Numbered from the stretch's first letter, positions 1 through 9,278 are shown. The stretch: 64,000 nt of DNA from Bradyrhizobium sp. NDS-1 (GCF_032918005.1 NZ_CP136628.1:2155501-2219500); one strand, 5' to 3'. Translations and numbers: made by a program. Notes: generated by a model from the sequence alone, not told the origin.

Positions 1-537
1 CGCATCGAGCAGGGACGGGGTACCTTCGTCAAGGAGCGCGTTGTCCACTCCCGATTGGGTGCGCGGACCCGTCTGAGCACGACCGTGCGCGACATGCACA
101 GGATCAGCGAGCGCCGGTTCGTCGGCTCCGCGCGGGTTCGCGTCGACAGGGATCTTGCGCGCGACCTCCGTGTGCCACTGGCCCAGTTCGCACGCAGAGT
201 CGATACGCTGACGCTGATCGATGGTATTGCCGCCTCGATCTCGTCGAGCTATTTCCCACTGCCTCGATTCGAGGGAATCGAGGCGTTGATCGAACAGACG
301 GGCAGTCTCACGGAATCCTGGAACCACTTTGGCATCGTCGACTATCACCGATTTGAGACGCGGATTTCCGCGGGTTTATTGTCACACACCGATTCCCTTC
401 TGCTTGCGCTGTCGCGACGGCAACCGGTCATACTCATGACCAATATCAATGTGGCCGTTGACGGCGTTCCGATCGTGGTCACAAGAGGTCGAATGGCACC
501 GCAACACATGGAAGTTGTCATTCGATTCAGCGAGTGA
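1..537 (+). CDS. GntR-family transcriptional regulator with UTRA domain, PhnF-like (5' end outside window)
   Basis: The frame is open from the first base. It begins with the GRGTFV motif that closes a GntR winged-helix DNA-binding domain, so the start lies upstream. The rest is a UTRA effector-binding domain ending in DGVPIVVTRGRMAPQHMEVV and a stop at 535-537. That C-terminus resembles PhnF regulators of phosphonate genes, although UTRA domains also bind sugars and amino acids. A phosphonate-type gene set lies 7-14 kb downstream, but the porin and transport genes are closer, so its target is inferred. A decayed second copy of its 3' end follows. Confidence 0.8.
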   Translation, partial: RIEQGRGTFVKERVVHSRLGARTRLSTTVRDMHRISERRFVGSARVRVDRDLARDLRVPLAQFARRVDTLTLIDGIAASISSSYFPLPRFEGIEALIEQTGSLTESWNHFGIVDYHRFETRISAGLLSHTDSLLLALSRRQPVILMTNINVAVDGVPIVVTRGRMAPQHMEVVIRFSE

Positions 538-1059
538 CCAAGTGACCCGTATTTTCGGCTGAGAGGATGTTTGCCACTTTCATACGAGCCGGCATTGGCA
601 ATGCAGATCCGTCGTTCTTTTCTAGACCAGAGAAGCGGCGGTGCTTCACGAGACTGCTTGCATCTGCGCTATCTCGCGGCTGCCGTTTCCTGTGCCAAAC
701 CATTTTTGTGGGCGAAAGCGGTGCCCAGCAGACGGCGCAATCCATCTCTCGACTCATTCAAGCGGCGTCGTGTCTAAAGGATGGCATAAAGGAATTCCTC
801 TCCTTAGCGTGGGACGAGTGAGATTTTCCTGCCAAATCATAAGCGACTCACTCAGCTAACGTAGCAAAACTGTCCAAGCCGGAGTCAGCAGGCAGTCACG
901 GGCAAGGAGCCGACTAGCGTTACTATTTTTATTTATTTAAGGCTGGCGCGCGACGCTGTACGAGGCTTCGTTCGGTTGCAAGAGGCTAGGTCCCTCGATG
1001 ATCAGAACTACCCGATCATTGCCAAGCGTTTCTGTATTTCGGCGTCCGCGGGTCTTCTT
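538..1059. other. intergenic stretch without a recognised gene
   Basis: Short open frames exist on both strands. The best has an ATG at 567 behind a GAGAGG sequence and runs to 821, but its product resembles nothing I know. An A/T-rich patch lies near 920-940. The bases just after the PhnF-like stop resemble those after the decayed copy at 1292, so the duplication extended a little past the gene. Confidence 0.4.
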
Positions 1060-1292
1060 GGTCGCATCGGGATCATCGTGCGACAGAGTCTGGCATTTCG
1101 GAGTCCTGGACGCTATCGCCGGCTCGAGATGCGCATTTCCGTAGACCAACTGTATCGCCGAACCTCGCACTGCCACGCCGGTGAGTACAGATGATCCGGA
1201 TGACCAACATCAATTTCGACTCCTTCGATCGCGGCCTCAACCGCCCGAATGGTCCGACAACACGTGGAGGGATGATTCGCTTCAGCGAGTGA
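1060..1292 (+). pseudogene. decayed second copy of the PhnF-like regulator 3' end
   Basis: The DNA from about 1060 to 1292 aligns with 270-537 of the first regulator. Shared blocks include CGGA(A/G)TCCTGG, ATGACCAA(T/C)ATCAAT and the terminal TTCAGCGAGTGA. The copy has deletions and frame changes and no continuous reading frame, so it is a relic. It shows that this edge of the island once carried two related regulators. Confidence 0.65.
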
Positions 1293-1557
1293 TTAACCGA
1301 GGCCCGGAGCTTTGTTTCGGCTGAAGGTACGTTTGGCGAATTCATCCAAAAACTGTCAGCGCAGTTTCAGCGAACCGACATCGACAATTTAGATGTTGAG
1401 TTCATCTTCCCAGGCAGAACGCTAGTCGAATTTGACGTGAGACCTCGCCTACCAGTGGTCGGTCTTACGGGAGACCATCCCTGCGCTCGCCGAACGCTTT
1501 GGAGCCCTAGTCTCGCTAGGAAACCGAAAACGTACAGTCAACGATTGCGTCTTTTTG
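1293..1557 (+). other. gene-fragment-like stretch, not identified
   Basis: One plus-strand frame from about 1335 reads EFIQKLSAQFQ followed by DVEFIFPG. This vaguely resembles the start of the mature part of an ABC solute-binding protein. No start codon, signal peptide or downstream continuation supports an intact gene. It could equally be chance. Confidence 0.25.
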
Positions 1558-1657
1558 AATGGAGACTTTTGTGCCGAAGAAGGTAGCCAAGCGAAACTCG
1601 AACGCGAAAACGTGCCATCTAGCGTCAACCTTACGACCGTTATTAAATATCGGCTGT

Positions 1658-3241
1658 ATGGGGCACTCGGACCCGGCTTCTAGATCCGCCGAGATCGAGC
1701 CGTGCTCTGCCCCGAATGGGCCGATCCATGGCGAGCGTGCGCGGTACATAAGGGCGATCAAACAGGTTGTCTTGACTTCAGCGGCAGCTGTCATCGCGTT
1801 GAGTAGCGCACAAGCAGCTGACCTTCCCGTCAAAGCAAAAGCGATCGAGTACGTGAAGGCCTGCTCGCTGCATGGTGCCGGATTTTACTACATTCCGGGG
1901 ACCGACACTTGCATCAGACTCGGCGGATACCTGCGTTTTGACACAACTCTCTTGCCGAACGGCGTAACCGGCGCGCCCGGAGCTAACAACCGCCTTAGTA
2001 ACTACTACAGCATGCGGTCTCGTGAGGCCCTTGACATCGATACGCGTACCGCGACCGAGTACGGCGTCGTTCGGACCTTCTTCGAAGGCCTGCTCCAGTG
2101 GACCACTGGTGGCTACGCCGGTGCTGGCGCTCCCTCTGGCGGTGCCACCACGTACTCCGGTGACACGGCCGCAGGCGGTTACCTCCAGGTGTACCTCGCC
2201 TTCATCCAGTTCGCCGGCTTCACCTTCGGTCAAACGCAGTCGCAATTCAACACACCCTGGACCGAGTATCCAGCGAACATCTTCGAGCTGCCGGGCAGCG
2301 GCGGCGGAGATGCCGTCAATCAATTCACGTATACAGCCGACTTCGGTCAGGGCATCACCGCTTCCTTCTCGGCCCAGGATCAGGTCGCCAGATACACAAC
2401 CAACATCTGGAACGTGAGTGCCGCGACGCCGGTAGGTCTCGCAACCGGCGCGTACGGTGCCAGCGACATCGGGGGATCGCGAGCTCCAGATCTCGTTGCT
2501 ATGCTTCGCGTTGACCAAGCTTGGGGCCTCTTTCAGGCGTCGGTCGCAGCGCATGACAACCATGCCGCATATTATGGCGCGGCCGAGCCAACTGGTCATC
2601 CAGCCGACAAGTGGGGCTGGGCTGGGCAATTGGCCTTGTCGATCAAGAACCTCCCGACCGGGCCGGGTGACACCATCAATGTGAGCGGCATGTATGCCAA
2701 TGGCGCAAGCCGCTATGGGTTCAACAGCTATATGTCGACGACTTACGCGAGATACGGCAGTACCGGAGGAACAGGTGCTTACCAAAGTCTCGGGATTGGC
2801 GGTGTGTCTGACTCCGTCTTTGTCGCCGGTGCCGGTCAGGAGCTGACCACGGTCTATGGTTTCAACGGTGGGTACACCCACAACTGGGATCCACATTGGG
2901 CCACCAGCCTCTACGGAGCGTGGGCTGCTGTCCGGTATGACAGCAGAGCGAAAGGTTACGTCTGCGGCGCATTCGTAGCAGGTCTCGCGCTATCGAGCGG
3001 CGTTGCCGGTTGCAACCCCGACTTCAACTACGCAGTTGTTGGTGCACGCGCAATCTGGACCCCGGTCAAGAACCTGTCCTTCACAGCCGAGCTTGCTTAC
3101 AACATGCTCGATCAAAAGTATGCAGGCGGAAGCACTGTAACGCTGCCGCCCCAGTCAGGTATTGCCAAACCGGGTGCTGCTTATGAGCTGAAGGACCAGG
3201 GCGCCGTGAACATCCTTCTGCGCGCACAGCGGAATTGGTGA
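1658..3241 (+). CDS. alphaproteobacterial outer-membrane porin (Porin_2 type)
   Basis: A general diffusion porin of the outer membrane. The mature part starts ADLPVKAKAIEYVKACSLHG and continues GAGFYYIPGTDTCIRLGGYLRFD, the hallmark of rhizobial Porin_2 proteins. It ends in alternating strands with the C-terminal residues QRNW. A signal peptide (RAIKQVVLTSAAAVIALSS, then AQA/ADL) is clear, but the codon where Met would be expected is ATA at 1748. In-frame ATGs exist only at 1658 and 1559 and would add a hydrophilic N-terminal extension. The start is therefore uncertain; the last 1.5 kb is certainly porin. The gene stands alone and a strong hairpin follows at 3401. Confidence 0.85.
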   Translation: MGHSDPASRSAEIEPCSAPNGPIHGERARYIRAIKQVVLTSAAAVIALSSAQAADLPVKAKAIEYVKACSLHGAGFYYIPGTDTCIRLGGYLRFDTTLLPNGVTGAPGANNRLSNYYSMRSREALDIDTRTATEYGVVRTFFEGLLQWTTGGYAGAGAPSGGATTYSGDTAAGGYLQVYLAFIQFAGFTFGQTQSQFNTPWTEYPANIFELPGSGGGDAVNQFTYTADFGQGITASFSAQDQVARYTTNIWNVSAATPVGLATGAYGASDIGGSRAPDLVAMLRVDQAWGLFQASVAAHDNHAAYYGAAEPTGHPADKWGWAGQLALSIKNLPTGPGDTINVSGMYANGASRYGFNSYMSTTYARYGSTGGTGAYQSLGIGGVSDSVFVAGAGQELTTVYGFNGGYTHNWDPHWATSLYGAWAAVRYDSRAKGYVCGAFVAGLALSSGVAGCNPDFNYAVVGARAIWTPVKNLSFTAELAYNMLDQKYAGGSTVTLPPQSGIAKPGAAYELKDQGAVNILLRAQRNW

Positions 3242-3292
3242 AATCCGTTCAACCAATGCCTACCCCGACCCGAAGTCCAGGAGGATCACATC

Positions 3293-3391
3293 CGTCGTGA
3301 CGACCTGCAAAATATGGTGCCCTTCAAGCAGACCGCCGAAGGGCCGATGCCGGCAACGGTTCGCGACGTGACGAGCCTTCCGAAATCCTGA
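3293..3391 (+). pseudogene. C-terminal gene fragment, family not recognised
   Basis: A short open stretch reads RRDDLQNMVPFKQTAEGPMP and then TVRDVTSLPKS and a stop. Its composition looks like the coding end of a longer protein, but no start or upstream part remains. It sits between the porin and the hairpin. Confidence 0.3.
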
Positions 3392-3400
3392 TATCGACGA

Positions 3401-3434
3401 TTGGCCGTCCTCCCTTCGGTGCGAGGACGGCCAA
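3401..3434 (+). terminator. strong inverted repeat, likely transcription terminator
   Basis: Perfect 12-bp arms TTGGCCGTCCTC and GAGGACGGCCAA enclose a 10-base loop containing TTCG. No long T run follows, so it may act on both strands or mainly stabilise RNA 3' ends. It separates the porin and fragment from the HIT gene. Confidence 0.6.
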
Positions 3435-3461
3435 GGACCTCCATATAGAAAGACATATATA

Positions 3462-3944
3462 ATGGCTCATGAAAGCTATTCGCCGGCCGAAATCCTGCGG
3501 TTGATCGACAATTCAGACGAGCGTCATTTCGTTGCCGAGCTCGAAACAGGCATTGTTACGCTCAGCCGCAATCGTCAGTATTTCAAAGGCTACTGCTTCT
3601 ATTCCGCGAAACGGAAGGCACGCGAACTGCATGATCTTCCGATTGAGATTCGCACGAAGCACCTTCTGGAAATGGCGATGGTCGCTGAGGCAGTTCAGTT
3701 GTCCTTTGGCGCGAAGAAAATGAACGTCGCATTCTTCGGAAATTCGTTCGCTCACGTGCATTGGAACATCGTTCCCCGTTACGGCACGGATCCGCTACCT
3801 GAAGATTCGATCTGGACGCTGGACCACAAGTTGATCGAATCGCACTTCCTACCGGAACAAGAGTTTTCGGAGGTGAAAGCCACTTTGCGCGAGGCGCTTT
3901 CCAAGCTCTGCGAGCGCGACCGGATTCCGATCTCCTTCTCCTGA
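3462..3944 (+). CDS. HIT (histidine triad) family protein
   Basis: A 160-residue protein of the HIT superfamily, whose members hydrolyse or transfer nucleotidyl groups (for example Ap4A hydrolases). The triad region reads SFAHVHWNIVPRY near residues 101-113. The first two histidines of the H-x-H-x-H motif are present; the second is the usual nucleophile. The third is Asn, whereas HIT hydrolases normally have His there. The N-terminal half (VTLSRNRQYFKGYCFYSAKR) fits the HIT fold. The ribosome-binding site is weak. No operon partner is obvious, and the substrate is unknown. Confidence 0.75.
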   Translation: MAHESYSPAEILRLIDNSDERHFVAELETGIVTLSRNRQYFKGYCFYSAKRKARELHDLPIEIRTKHLLEMAMVAEAVQLSFGAKKMNVAFFGNSFAHVHWNIVPRYGTDPLPEDSIWTLDHKLIESHFLPEQEFSEVKATLREALSKLCERDRIPISFS

Positions 3945-4208
3945 AGGCGCACCCTCGTCGTGCTCCCCCGTCATTGCCTTCCTCTAGAGTCTCCGATTGA
4001 GGCGTCCCTGACTGCGGTCCAGGCACCTTACGATCTCAATAACTTCCTTGCTCCTGCGGATTGAGATTCGCCACCGAGGTTTCGCGAACACATGTCCTAG
4101 AGCGAACCTAGCGATATTGCCGTCGCGGAGTATCGCTTGTGGGAGAGAGCAGTCTCTGCTCCGCTTCACAGATTCGAATTGTCGTCAAACCGGGAGGTGT
4201 TTGAGCTC

Positions 4209-5210
4209 ATGAACCAGCCGTTTAAATTGGGCATTGATCTAGATAAGGATGGCCGTCAGGACGGCTATCTCAACGTGAGGACGACCAGCGAGCTATCGCC
4301 ATTCGGATGTTCTATGGTTCCTGTCACATCCATACGCAACGGCGACGGCCCCTGCGTTGTGGTCATCGGCGGCTGCCACGGAGACGAATATGAGGGGCAG
4401 CTAATCGCAAGGTCGCTGCTTGGCACCCTAGAAGTCGAGGATGTTCGCGGCCAGTTGATCGTACTTCCCGCCGCGAATGCCGAGGCCGTTCGAGCCGGAC
4501 GGCGCTTTTCCCCCCTTGACGACGGGAATCTGAACGCCGTTTTCCCCGGCAGGGAAAACGGCACGGCGACCGAGCGCATCGCGCACTTCATCGAGACGGT
4601 CCTGATGTCCCGCGCAGAACTTGTCGTGGACATCCATACAGGCGGTAAATCCATCGATTATTTCCCGTCGGCAATGCTTTCTGGAACCATCGATGGCGAC
4701 AGGCGACGCCGCGTCGTGGATCTCACCAAGGCACTCGGACTTCCGGTCGCGTTTTTCGTCGATGAGGAAGATTACTCCCATTCGAGCATTCTCGGAGCAT
4801 GCGACCGCGCCGGGGTCCTCAACATTTCTGCCGAAATCGGCGGAGGAGGATCAGTCAACCCGTCGACGCTGGAGCCGGCGCGCACCGGCGTCATGCGTCT
4901 GCTGCATCAGGCCGGCGTCCTTTGTGATGGCCCCTCGAACTCAGCTACCGAGGTCTCGTTCATGCGTCGCCTCCCGATCAGCTCAACCGTTCTCTCGCCA
5001 GCTAGCGGGCTGCTAGAGCCGCTCGTGCAACTAGGCGACTGGGTCACCAAAGACCAGTTGGCCGGCCTCCTGCATTCTATCGAAACACCGTGGTCCAGGC
5101 CGATCCCGGTTTACTTCGCCGAAACCGGGTTCGTACTCTGCCGTCGCCTGCAGGTTGCGACACAGATCGGCGATGGCCTCTTCAAGCTCGCGGTGCCGAC
5201 GGAGGCGTAA
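4209..5210 (+). CDS. succinylglutamate desuccinylase/aspartoacylase-family zinc hydrolase
   Basis: A deacylase-type zinc carboxypeptidase fold. The zinc-ligand motif GGCHGDEYEG (His and Glu ligands) is near residue 60, and the third ligand lies in VVDIHTGG near residue 140. This is the arrangement of AstE/AspA enzymes, which remove acyl groups from amino acids. I chose ATG 4209 because GGGAGGTG precedes it by about 10 bases; an upstream TTG at 4137 is less likely. An exported solute-binding protein follows at 5320, suggesting uptake and hydrolysis of an acylated compound. The substrate is not evident. A minus-strand fragment of a second family member lies at 6858-7064. Confidence 0.8.
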   Translation: MNQPFKLGIDLDKDGRQDGYLNVRTTSELSPFGCSMVPVTSIRNGDGPCVVVIGGCHGDEYEGQLIARSLLGTLEVEDVRGQLIVLPAANAEAVRAGRRFSPLDDGNLNAVFPGRENGTATERIAHFIETVLMSRAELVVDIHTGGKSIDYFPSAMLSGTIDGDRRRRVVDLTKALGLPVAFFVDEEDYSHSSILGACDRAGVLNISAEIGGGGSVNPSTLEPARTGVMRLLHQAGVLCDGPSNSATEVSFMRRLPISSTVLSPASGLLEPLVQLGDWVTKDQLAGLLHSIETPWSRPIPVYFAETGFVLCRRLQVATQIGDGLFKLAVPTEA

Positions 5211-5319
5211 GAAGCTCCCGCGGTTTCCTCTCATGTCAGCAATCACAGCAATTAACGGCATCGGAGTTTTCGAGCGATTGCTCACGCCGAACCGGATTGC
5301 CCCTTAACGGAACACCAAT

Positions 5320-6591
5320 ATGATGATCACCCGCAGAAGCCTCCTGGTGACCGGAGCCGTGTCGACAGCCGTATACGCCATGCCGGCCGTCATCAGAGCC
5401 GCCCAGAAAACGACCGTCACGATTTCGCAGGCCAATCCGACCTACCGAGCCCTTCTCTCCGAACTGACGACGCAATTCGAAACCGATAACCCCTCGAAGT
5501 CGATCAAATTCGTAGCTGACGGGGACAACTGGGGCCCGTTATTGAACAGCACGATCCGAGGTTCTCTTGTGAATTCCTTGCCGGACGGCTCCTGGCAAGC
5601 CCTGACCTATGCGCGGTTTCTCGCCAACAGAAAGATCGCGCAGCCTTTGAACAAGCTCTTCGGCGGCGACACTGGGAGTTTCGAAGTGCTGGGACTTTCG
5701 AAGACGATGATCGATGCGGCAAGCGTGAATGGCGAAGTCTTCAGCGTCCCGTTCGGGACGACCATTCCCGTCATCTACTGCAACATGGACCTACTTCGTA
5801 AGGCGGGTTACTCGAATCCGAAACCTCCAGCATCCTGGGACGAAATTCATGAAGTCGGTCTCAAGGTCAAGGGTCTGAACGAGACGGTCAGCGGCGGTTT
5901 CATCGAATACGAGGCCAGCAACGCCTGGATGTTCCAGACCCTAATATCGTCCTACGGCGGCGAGATGATGAACCCGGTACGGAACGCAATTGCCTTCGAC
6001 GGCTCGGCAGGTCTCCAGGCGCTTACCACTCTTGCGCGCTTTGGTGAAATCGTCAGGACAGATATGTCCGCGGAGCAGGCTCGCCAGGCGTTCAAGTCGG
6101 GTAGCACTGCCATGCATATTCAGTCCGCAAGCGGCATGACTTCGACGGCGAAGGCGGTGGCCGGGCATTTCGAACTGGCCATCGCCCAGATTCCTGTCGA
6201 GCCTCAGGGCCGACTGGCCGGAGCTGGTCATGGTTTCTTCATGTTCACCAAAGATCAGGCCAAGCAAGAGGTCATGTTCGATTTCATGAAGTTCGCCGCC
6301 AGCAAAAAGGGCCAGATGATACTGGCGAAGAATAGCGGGTACATGCCCATCAATCTTGTGGCTCTCAAGGACGCCGTATTCCTCGACGAGTATCTGAAGA
6401 TTAACCCGCTGCATCGGGACATCGTAGAACGGCTTGCGGTGACGGGGGACCAATTCTCATTCCCGAGCGACAACACGGCCAAGATCGTAGAGATGATTTC
6501 CGATCAAATGCGCAGTGTTTTGTTCCGGGGCAGCAAACCGGAGGAAGCACTACAGAACATGGCAAGCCAAACCAAGAAGCTCCTTGGATAA
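5320..6591 (+). CDS. ABC transporter extracellular solute-binding protein (family 1), Tat-exported
   Basis: A 423-residue periplasmic binding protein. The N-terminus has a twin-arginine signal (MMITRRSLLVTGAVSTAV) ending near VIRAAQ. The mature part has family 1 features: LLSELTTQFETDNPSKSIKF early on, then PFGTTIPVIYCNMDLLRKAG and PPASWDEIHEVG in the hinge region. Such proteins deliver sugars, glycerol phosphates or similar compounds to an inner-membrane permease. No permease or ATPase gene is present in the window, so it is either orphaned or uses a transporter elsewhere. It sits directly after the AstE-like gene and may serve the same substrate. Confidence 0.85.
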   Translation: MMITRRSLLVTGAVSTAVYAMPAVIRAAQKTTVTISQANPTYRALLSELTTQFETDNPSKSIKFVADGDNWGPLLNSTIRGSLVNSLPDGSWQALTYARFLANRKIAQPLNKLFGGDTGSFEVLGLSKTMIDAASVNGEVFSVPFGTTIPVIYCNMDLLRKAGYSNPKPPASWDEIHEVGLKVKGLNETVSGGFIEYEASNAWMFQTLISSYGGEMMNPVRNAIAFDGSAGLQALTTLARFGEIVRTDMSAEQARQAFKSGSTAMHIQSASGMTSTAKAVAGHFELAIAQIPVEPQGRLAGAGHGFFMFTKDQAKQEVMFDFMKFAASKKGQMILAKNSGYMPINLVALKDAVFLDEYLKINPLHRDIVERLAVTGDQFSFPSDNTAKIVEMISDQMRSVLFRGSKPEEALQNMASQTKKLLG

Positions 6592-6857
6592 TTGCAAAGC
6601 TGCAAGCATAGTCGGTCGGCGACTCCGTTGATCGTGCCCCTAAAGATGGTGAAGGTGACAGCGGCGGTCCCAGTGCTTCTTCGGCATGCCCGGGAGGGAG
6701 TCAGCTTGCCGCAGCGAGCAAGTTGATGATGAGATCATCGCTATTTGAGTCTTGGTCTCGAGGGTTATATATCGCGACCGCTGAATGGTCACTCGTGGTT
6801 TGCCCCAAGAAGCAGTGCCGTAAGAGGCAGTTCGCATAGGATTTTCAAGATGCACGA

Positions 6858-7064
6858 CTATTCGTAAAATCTCCTCCGCAGAGCGTCTATCTTGATGGTT
6901 GGACCTCCGCCGCGTTCTGCGGCCAGAACTGAAGTTCCAACGCGTTCACAGGCGGCGAAGAGACTTCCCGCATTGTAATCCTCCTTGTCCAAAACGAATG
7001 TCATTGGCGTTCCAAAGATCTGGACAAGTTCAATGAGCCTATCCTGCTGTGTTGTCTCGGCCAA
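6858..7064 (-). pseudogene. fragment of a second AstE/aspartoacylase-family gene
   Basis: The minus-strand product contains FVLDKEDYNAGSLFAACERV followed by a glycine-rich GGGPT segment. It aligns with FFVDEEDYSHSSILGACDRA and GGGGSV in the intact enzyme at 4209-5210. Only about 68 residues of the middle remain, without zinc ligands, so it cannot be active. The binding protein is thus flanked by an intact and a broken copy of the same enzyme family. Confidence 0.6.
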
Positions 7065-7299
7065 TCATCGCGCAACACCTATATTTAACGCTACGTCCTC
7101 CCGAGTGCGTGTCCACGACGAGTGGCGCCCGGGGTAACGAGGCCGTTTCGATAAAATGGGCGAGGACTTGAGTAGGCATTCCAATTGACAACACAGGGAA
7201 AGCGGCATTTCGAGTCCTCCATCAAATGGCGAGACGTGCGATCCGGGGTAGACCGTAGGGGCCCAGGGCCATTCAAACTAGAGGCAATGATGACATCGA
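7065..7299. other. no recognised gene
   Basis: Short open frames occur on both strands, but none resembles a known family or has a convincing ribosome-binding site. The stretch lies downstream of the minus-strand methyltransferase operon. Confidence 0.4.
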
Positions 7300-8121
7300 T
7301 TATCGCTTTGTCGCTAATGTCACTTCGGTCACGTGAGGTTGACGCAGTAGACCTTCCTGCGAGTATCGCTCAAATAATTCGGTTAGCTTTTCGGCAACGG
7401 CTTGCTTGCCAATCGCCGAGGCAGATCGCTGCATGAGGCTGGACGAGAAACTCAGTGCAAGGAAGTGTGAAAGGTCCACATCAAAATCCCAATTCCAATG
7501 CCGAACGTTCACGTCTGCGAATCGGAGGTCAGCATCGAGCTCGCTGTAAAAGTCGATCGTCGAGTACGTTCCAGCCACGGTTGTGAAGGTGCCTCTGCGA
7601 TATTCTGGAATGCACTGTTCTACGAATTCGTGGTATTCGGCAAGCGCCGGGCTGTCCCAGTATCGGTGTCGATTGTGAACAAGCGCCAACATCCCATCTG
7701 GGAGCAATGTGCGCGCGACCTCGGTGTAGAACATCTGTCTATCAAACCGGTGGGCCGCTGTAGCTGCCGCGATGGCAGACACAGACTTGTCTGGAAATGG
7801 CAGCCGCTCAGCTGGTGCAATGCGGAACGTGATTTGCAGATCGTGGGGCGCTGACTTACCAGCAATCTGGATCATGTCTGCGTTCGGCTCAACTCCAATA
7901 ACGGAGAGCCTTCCCTGCGCTTCCGCGGCGAGCACCCTTGTGAAAATTCCTGTGCCGCTTCCCACGTCCACAATAGGGGCGTCGAAGCGTTTGTTGGTGA
8001 CGTGATCAATGATCACACTCGCAACTTCAGCGGGATAGCTGGGTCTATAAAGGTCATAGCTTTCGCCCTCGCCAGTGAACTCGGACCAGGGGGTCTCAAA
8101 ATTGGGAAATTTGGTAGTCAT
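7300..8121 (-). CDS. class I SAM-dependent methyltransferase, last gene of phosphonolipid-like operon
   Basis: A 273-residue methyltransferase of the Methyltransf_11 type. SAM-binding motif I is PIVDVGSGTGIFTRVL near residues 48-64, with the acidic residue of motif II in VIGVEPNADMI. The later PFPDKSVSAIAAATAAHRF segment is the usual fourth strand region. An AAAGG sequence precedes the ATG. It begins 26 bases after the PLP enzyme gene and is the distal gene of a five-gene minus-strand operon. By context it could methylate an amino head group or an intermediate, but the substrate is inferred only from position. Confidence 0.8.
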   Translation of the reverse strand: MTTKFPNFETPWSEFTGEGESYDLYRPSYPAEVASVIIDHVTNKRFDAPIVDVGSGTGIFTRVLAAEAQGRLSVIGVEPNADMIQIAGKSAPHDLQITFRIAPAERLPFPDKSVSAIAAATAAHRFDRQMFYTEVARTLLPDGMLALVHNRHRYWDSPALAEYHEFVEQCIPEYRRGTFTTVAGTYSTIDFYSELDADLRFADVNVRHWNWDFDVDLSHFLALSFSSSLMQRSASAIGKQAVAEKLTELFERYSQEGLLRQPHVTEVTLATKR

Positions 8122-8147
8122 CGTAACCTTTCAAAAATCTCCGAAAG

Positions 8148-9278
8148 CTATGCTCTGATAAGTTTGCCGATAATCGACAGGCCGTTGCGAAGTTGGTCGT
8201 GATCGGCGGCGACCCCAAGTCCGATCCGGACTCTTGTGCTGCCTAGAGACGAACCAACGGCGAAGGAATCTCCAGCCCCGACGACAACACCTCGTTGCTT
8301 CGAAGCTTCGACAAAATCATTGAGGCTTAGGTGGTCGGGCAGTTTGATCCAGAGGTGGTAACTTGCCGGATCGATATCGAATGGCATGCCGAACGCCTCT
8401 TCCGCGATATTCCGTCGGCTTTTCGTTTCGAGGCGCACTGAATTTATAATTTCAGATGCCACGCCAGTCGTTAGCCAATGGGTCGCGATCTCCGCGATGA
8501 GAGGCGCAACCATCCAATTTGTCGTTCTAACCCCAGGCCAAAATACCCTCTGCGTCATCGCTAAACTTGGACCCGCAACGTAGGCGACCCGAAGCTGACA
8601 AGCCAAGGATTTGCTGAGACCCGAGATGTACCAGCTGCGTTCGGGCGCATACGCAGAAAGGGGGGGAGGAGCGTTCTGCGCAAGGACGCCATAGATGTCG
8701 TCCTCAAAGATCGAAAGATTATGACGGCGCGCGATCTTCGCGATTTCTTGTCGCCTCGTCTCGGTCATAATCGCTGACGTGGGATTGTGAAGAGTAGGCA
8801 TGCAGTATAAGGCGCGCGCCTTCCCCTTGAACTTGTTGCACGCACGATCAAGGCTTTCAGGCTCAATCCCCTCCGCATCAATTGAGATGCCATACAAAAT
8901 TACTCGAAATAGATGCGACAGTGGTTTGATCGCAGGATAGGTAAGTGCCTCCGTAAGGAGCACGCCACCTGGTTTAACATAGTACGCAAGCAACATAGCG
9001 AGGATGCTCTGCGTGCCGTTAGCGAGCACTATTCCCTCCGGATCCGGCGTTCCTTCAAGTCGCCGTGCGAGCCAGTTGGCACCGGCTTCACGATCCTTCG
9101 CTGTGCCGTTGAAACGAGGAAATCGAATAGCCTCTGCAATATTCGTCTTCGCAAGATAGGAAAAGGACTCCTGGATTGCAGTCCCGACAAGCGGACTCGG
9201 AGGCGGAAAATTGCGTCCGAAGTCGATGAGCCGTGCGGAAGCCTGTGCAACTTCGCTAACGTTTGAAAGATCGTCCAT
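8148..9278 (-). CDS. PLP-dependent aminotransferase class I/II (MocR-type catalytic domain without HTH)
   Basis: A fold-type I PLP enzyme of 376 residues. It keeps LANGTQSILAMLLAYYVKPG (cofactor phosphate region), HNPTSAIMTETRRQEIA, IFEDDIYGVL (Asp that binds the pyridine nitrogen) and SGLSKSLACQLRVAYVAGP with the PLP lysine. The sequence resembles the C-terminal domain of MocR/PdxR regulators but has no winged-helix part. I chose the start at 9278 because AGGGAGGGAAAA directly precedes it. It is the fourth gene of the operon, 43 bases after the CDP-alcohol transferase. It may act on an amino- or oxo-phosphonate; this is inference. Confidence 0.85.
   Translation of the reverse strand: MDDLSNVSEVAQASARLIDFGRNFPPPSPLVGTAIQESFSYLAKTNIAEAIRFPRFNGTAKDREAGANWLARRLEGTPDPEGIVLANGTQSILAMLLAYYVKPGGVLLTEALTYPAIKPLSHLFRVILYGISIDAEGIEPESLDRACNKFKGKARALYCMPTLHNPTSAIMTETRRQEIAKIARRHNLSIFEDDIYGVLAQNAPPPLSAYAPERSWYISGLSKSLACQLRVAYVAGPSLAMTQRVFWPGVRTTNWMVAPLIAEIATHWLTTGVASEIINSVRLETKSRRNIAEEAFGMPFDIDPASYHLWIKLPDHLSLNDFVEASKQRGVVVGAGDSFAVGSSLGSTRVRIGLGVAADHDQLRNGLSIIGKLIRA

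Noticed and set aside
1778..2896. 372-codon minus-strand frame across the porin gene
   Set aside because: Antisense shadow; no family resemblance and the porin on the plus strand is clear.
8125..8160. tts-box-like string CCGAAAGCTA near the methyltransferase start
   Set aside because: Only a short core matches, the orientation is wrong for the flanking minus-strand genes, and no type III effector follows.
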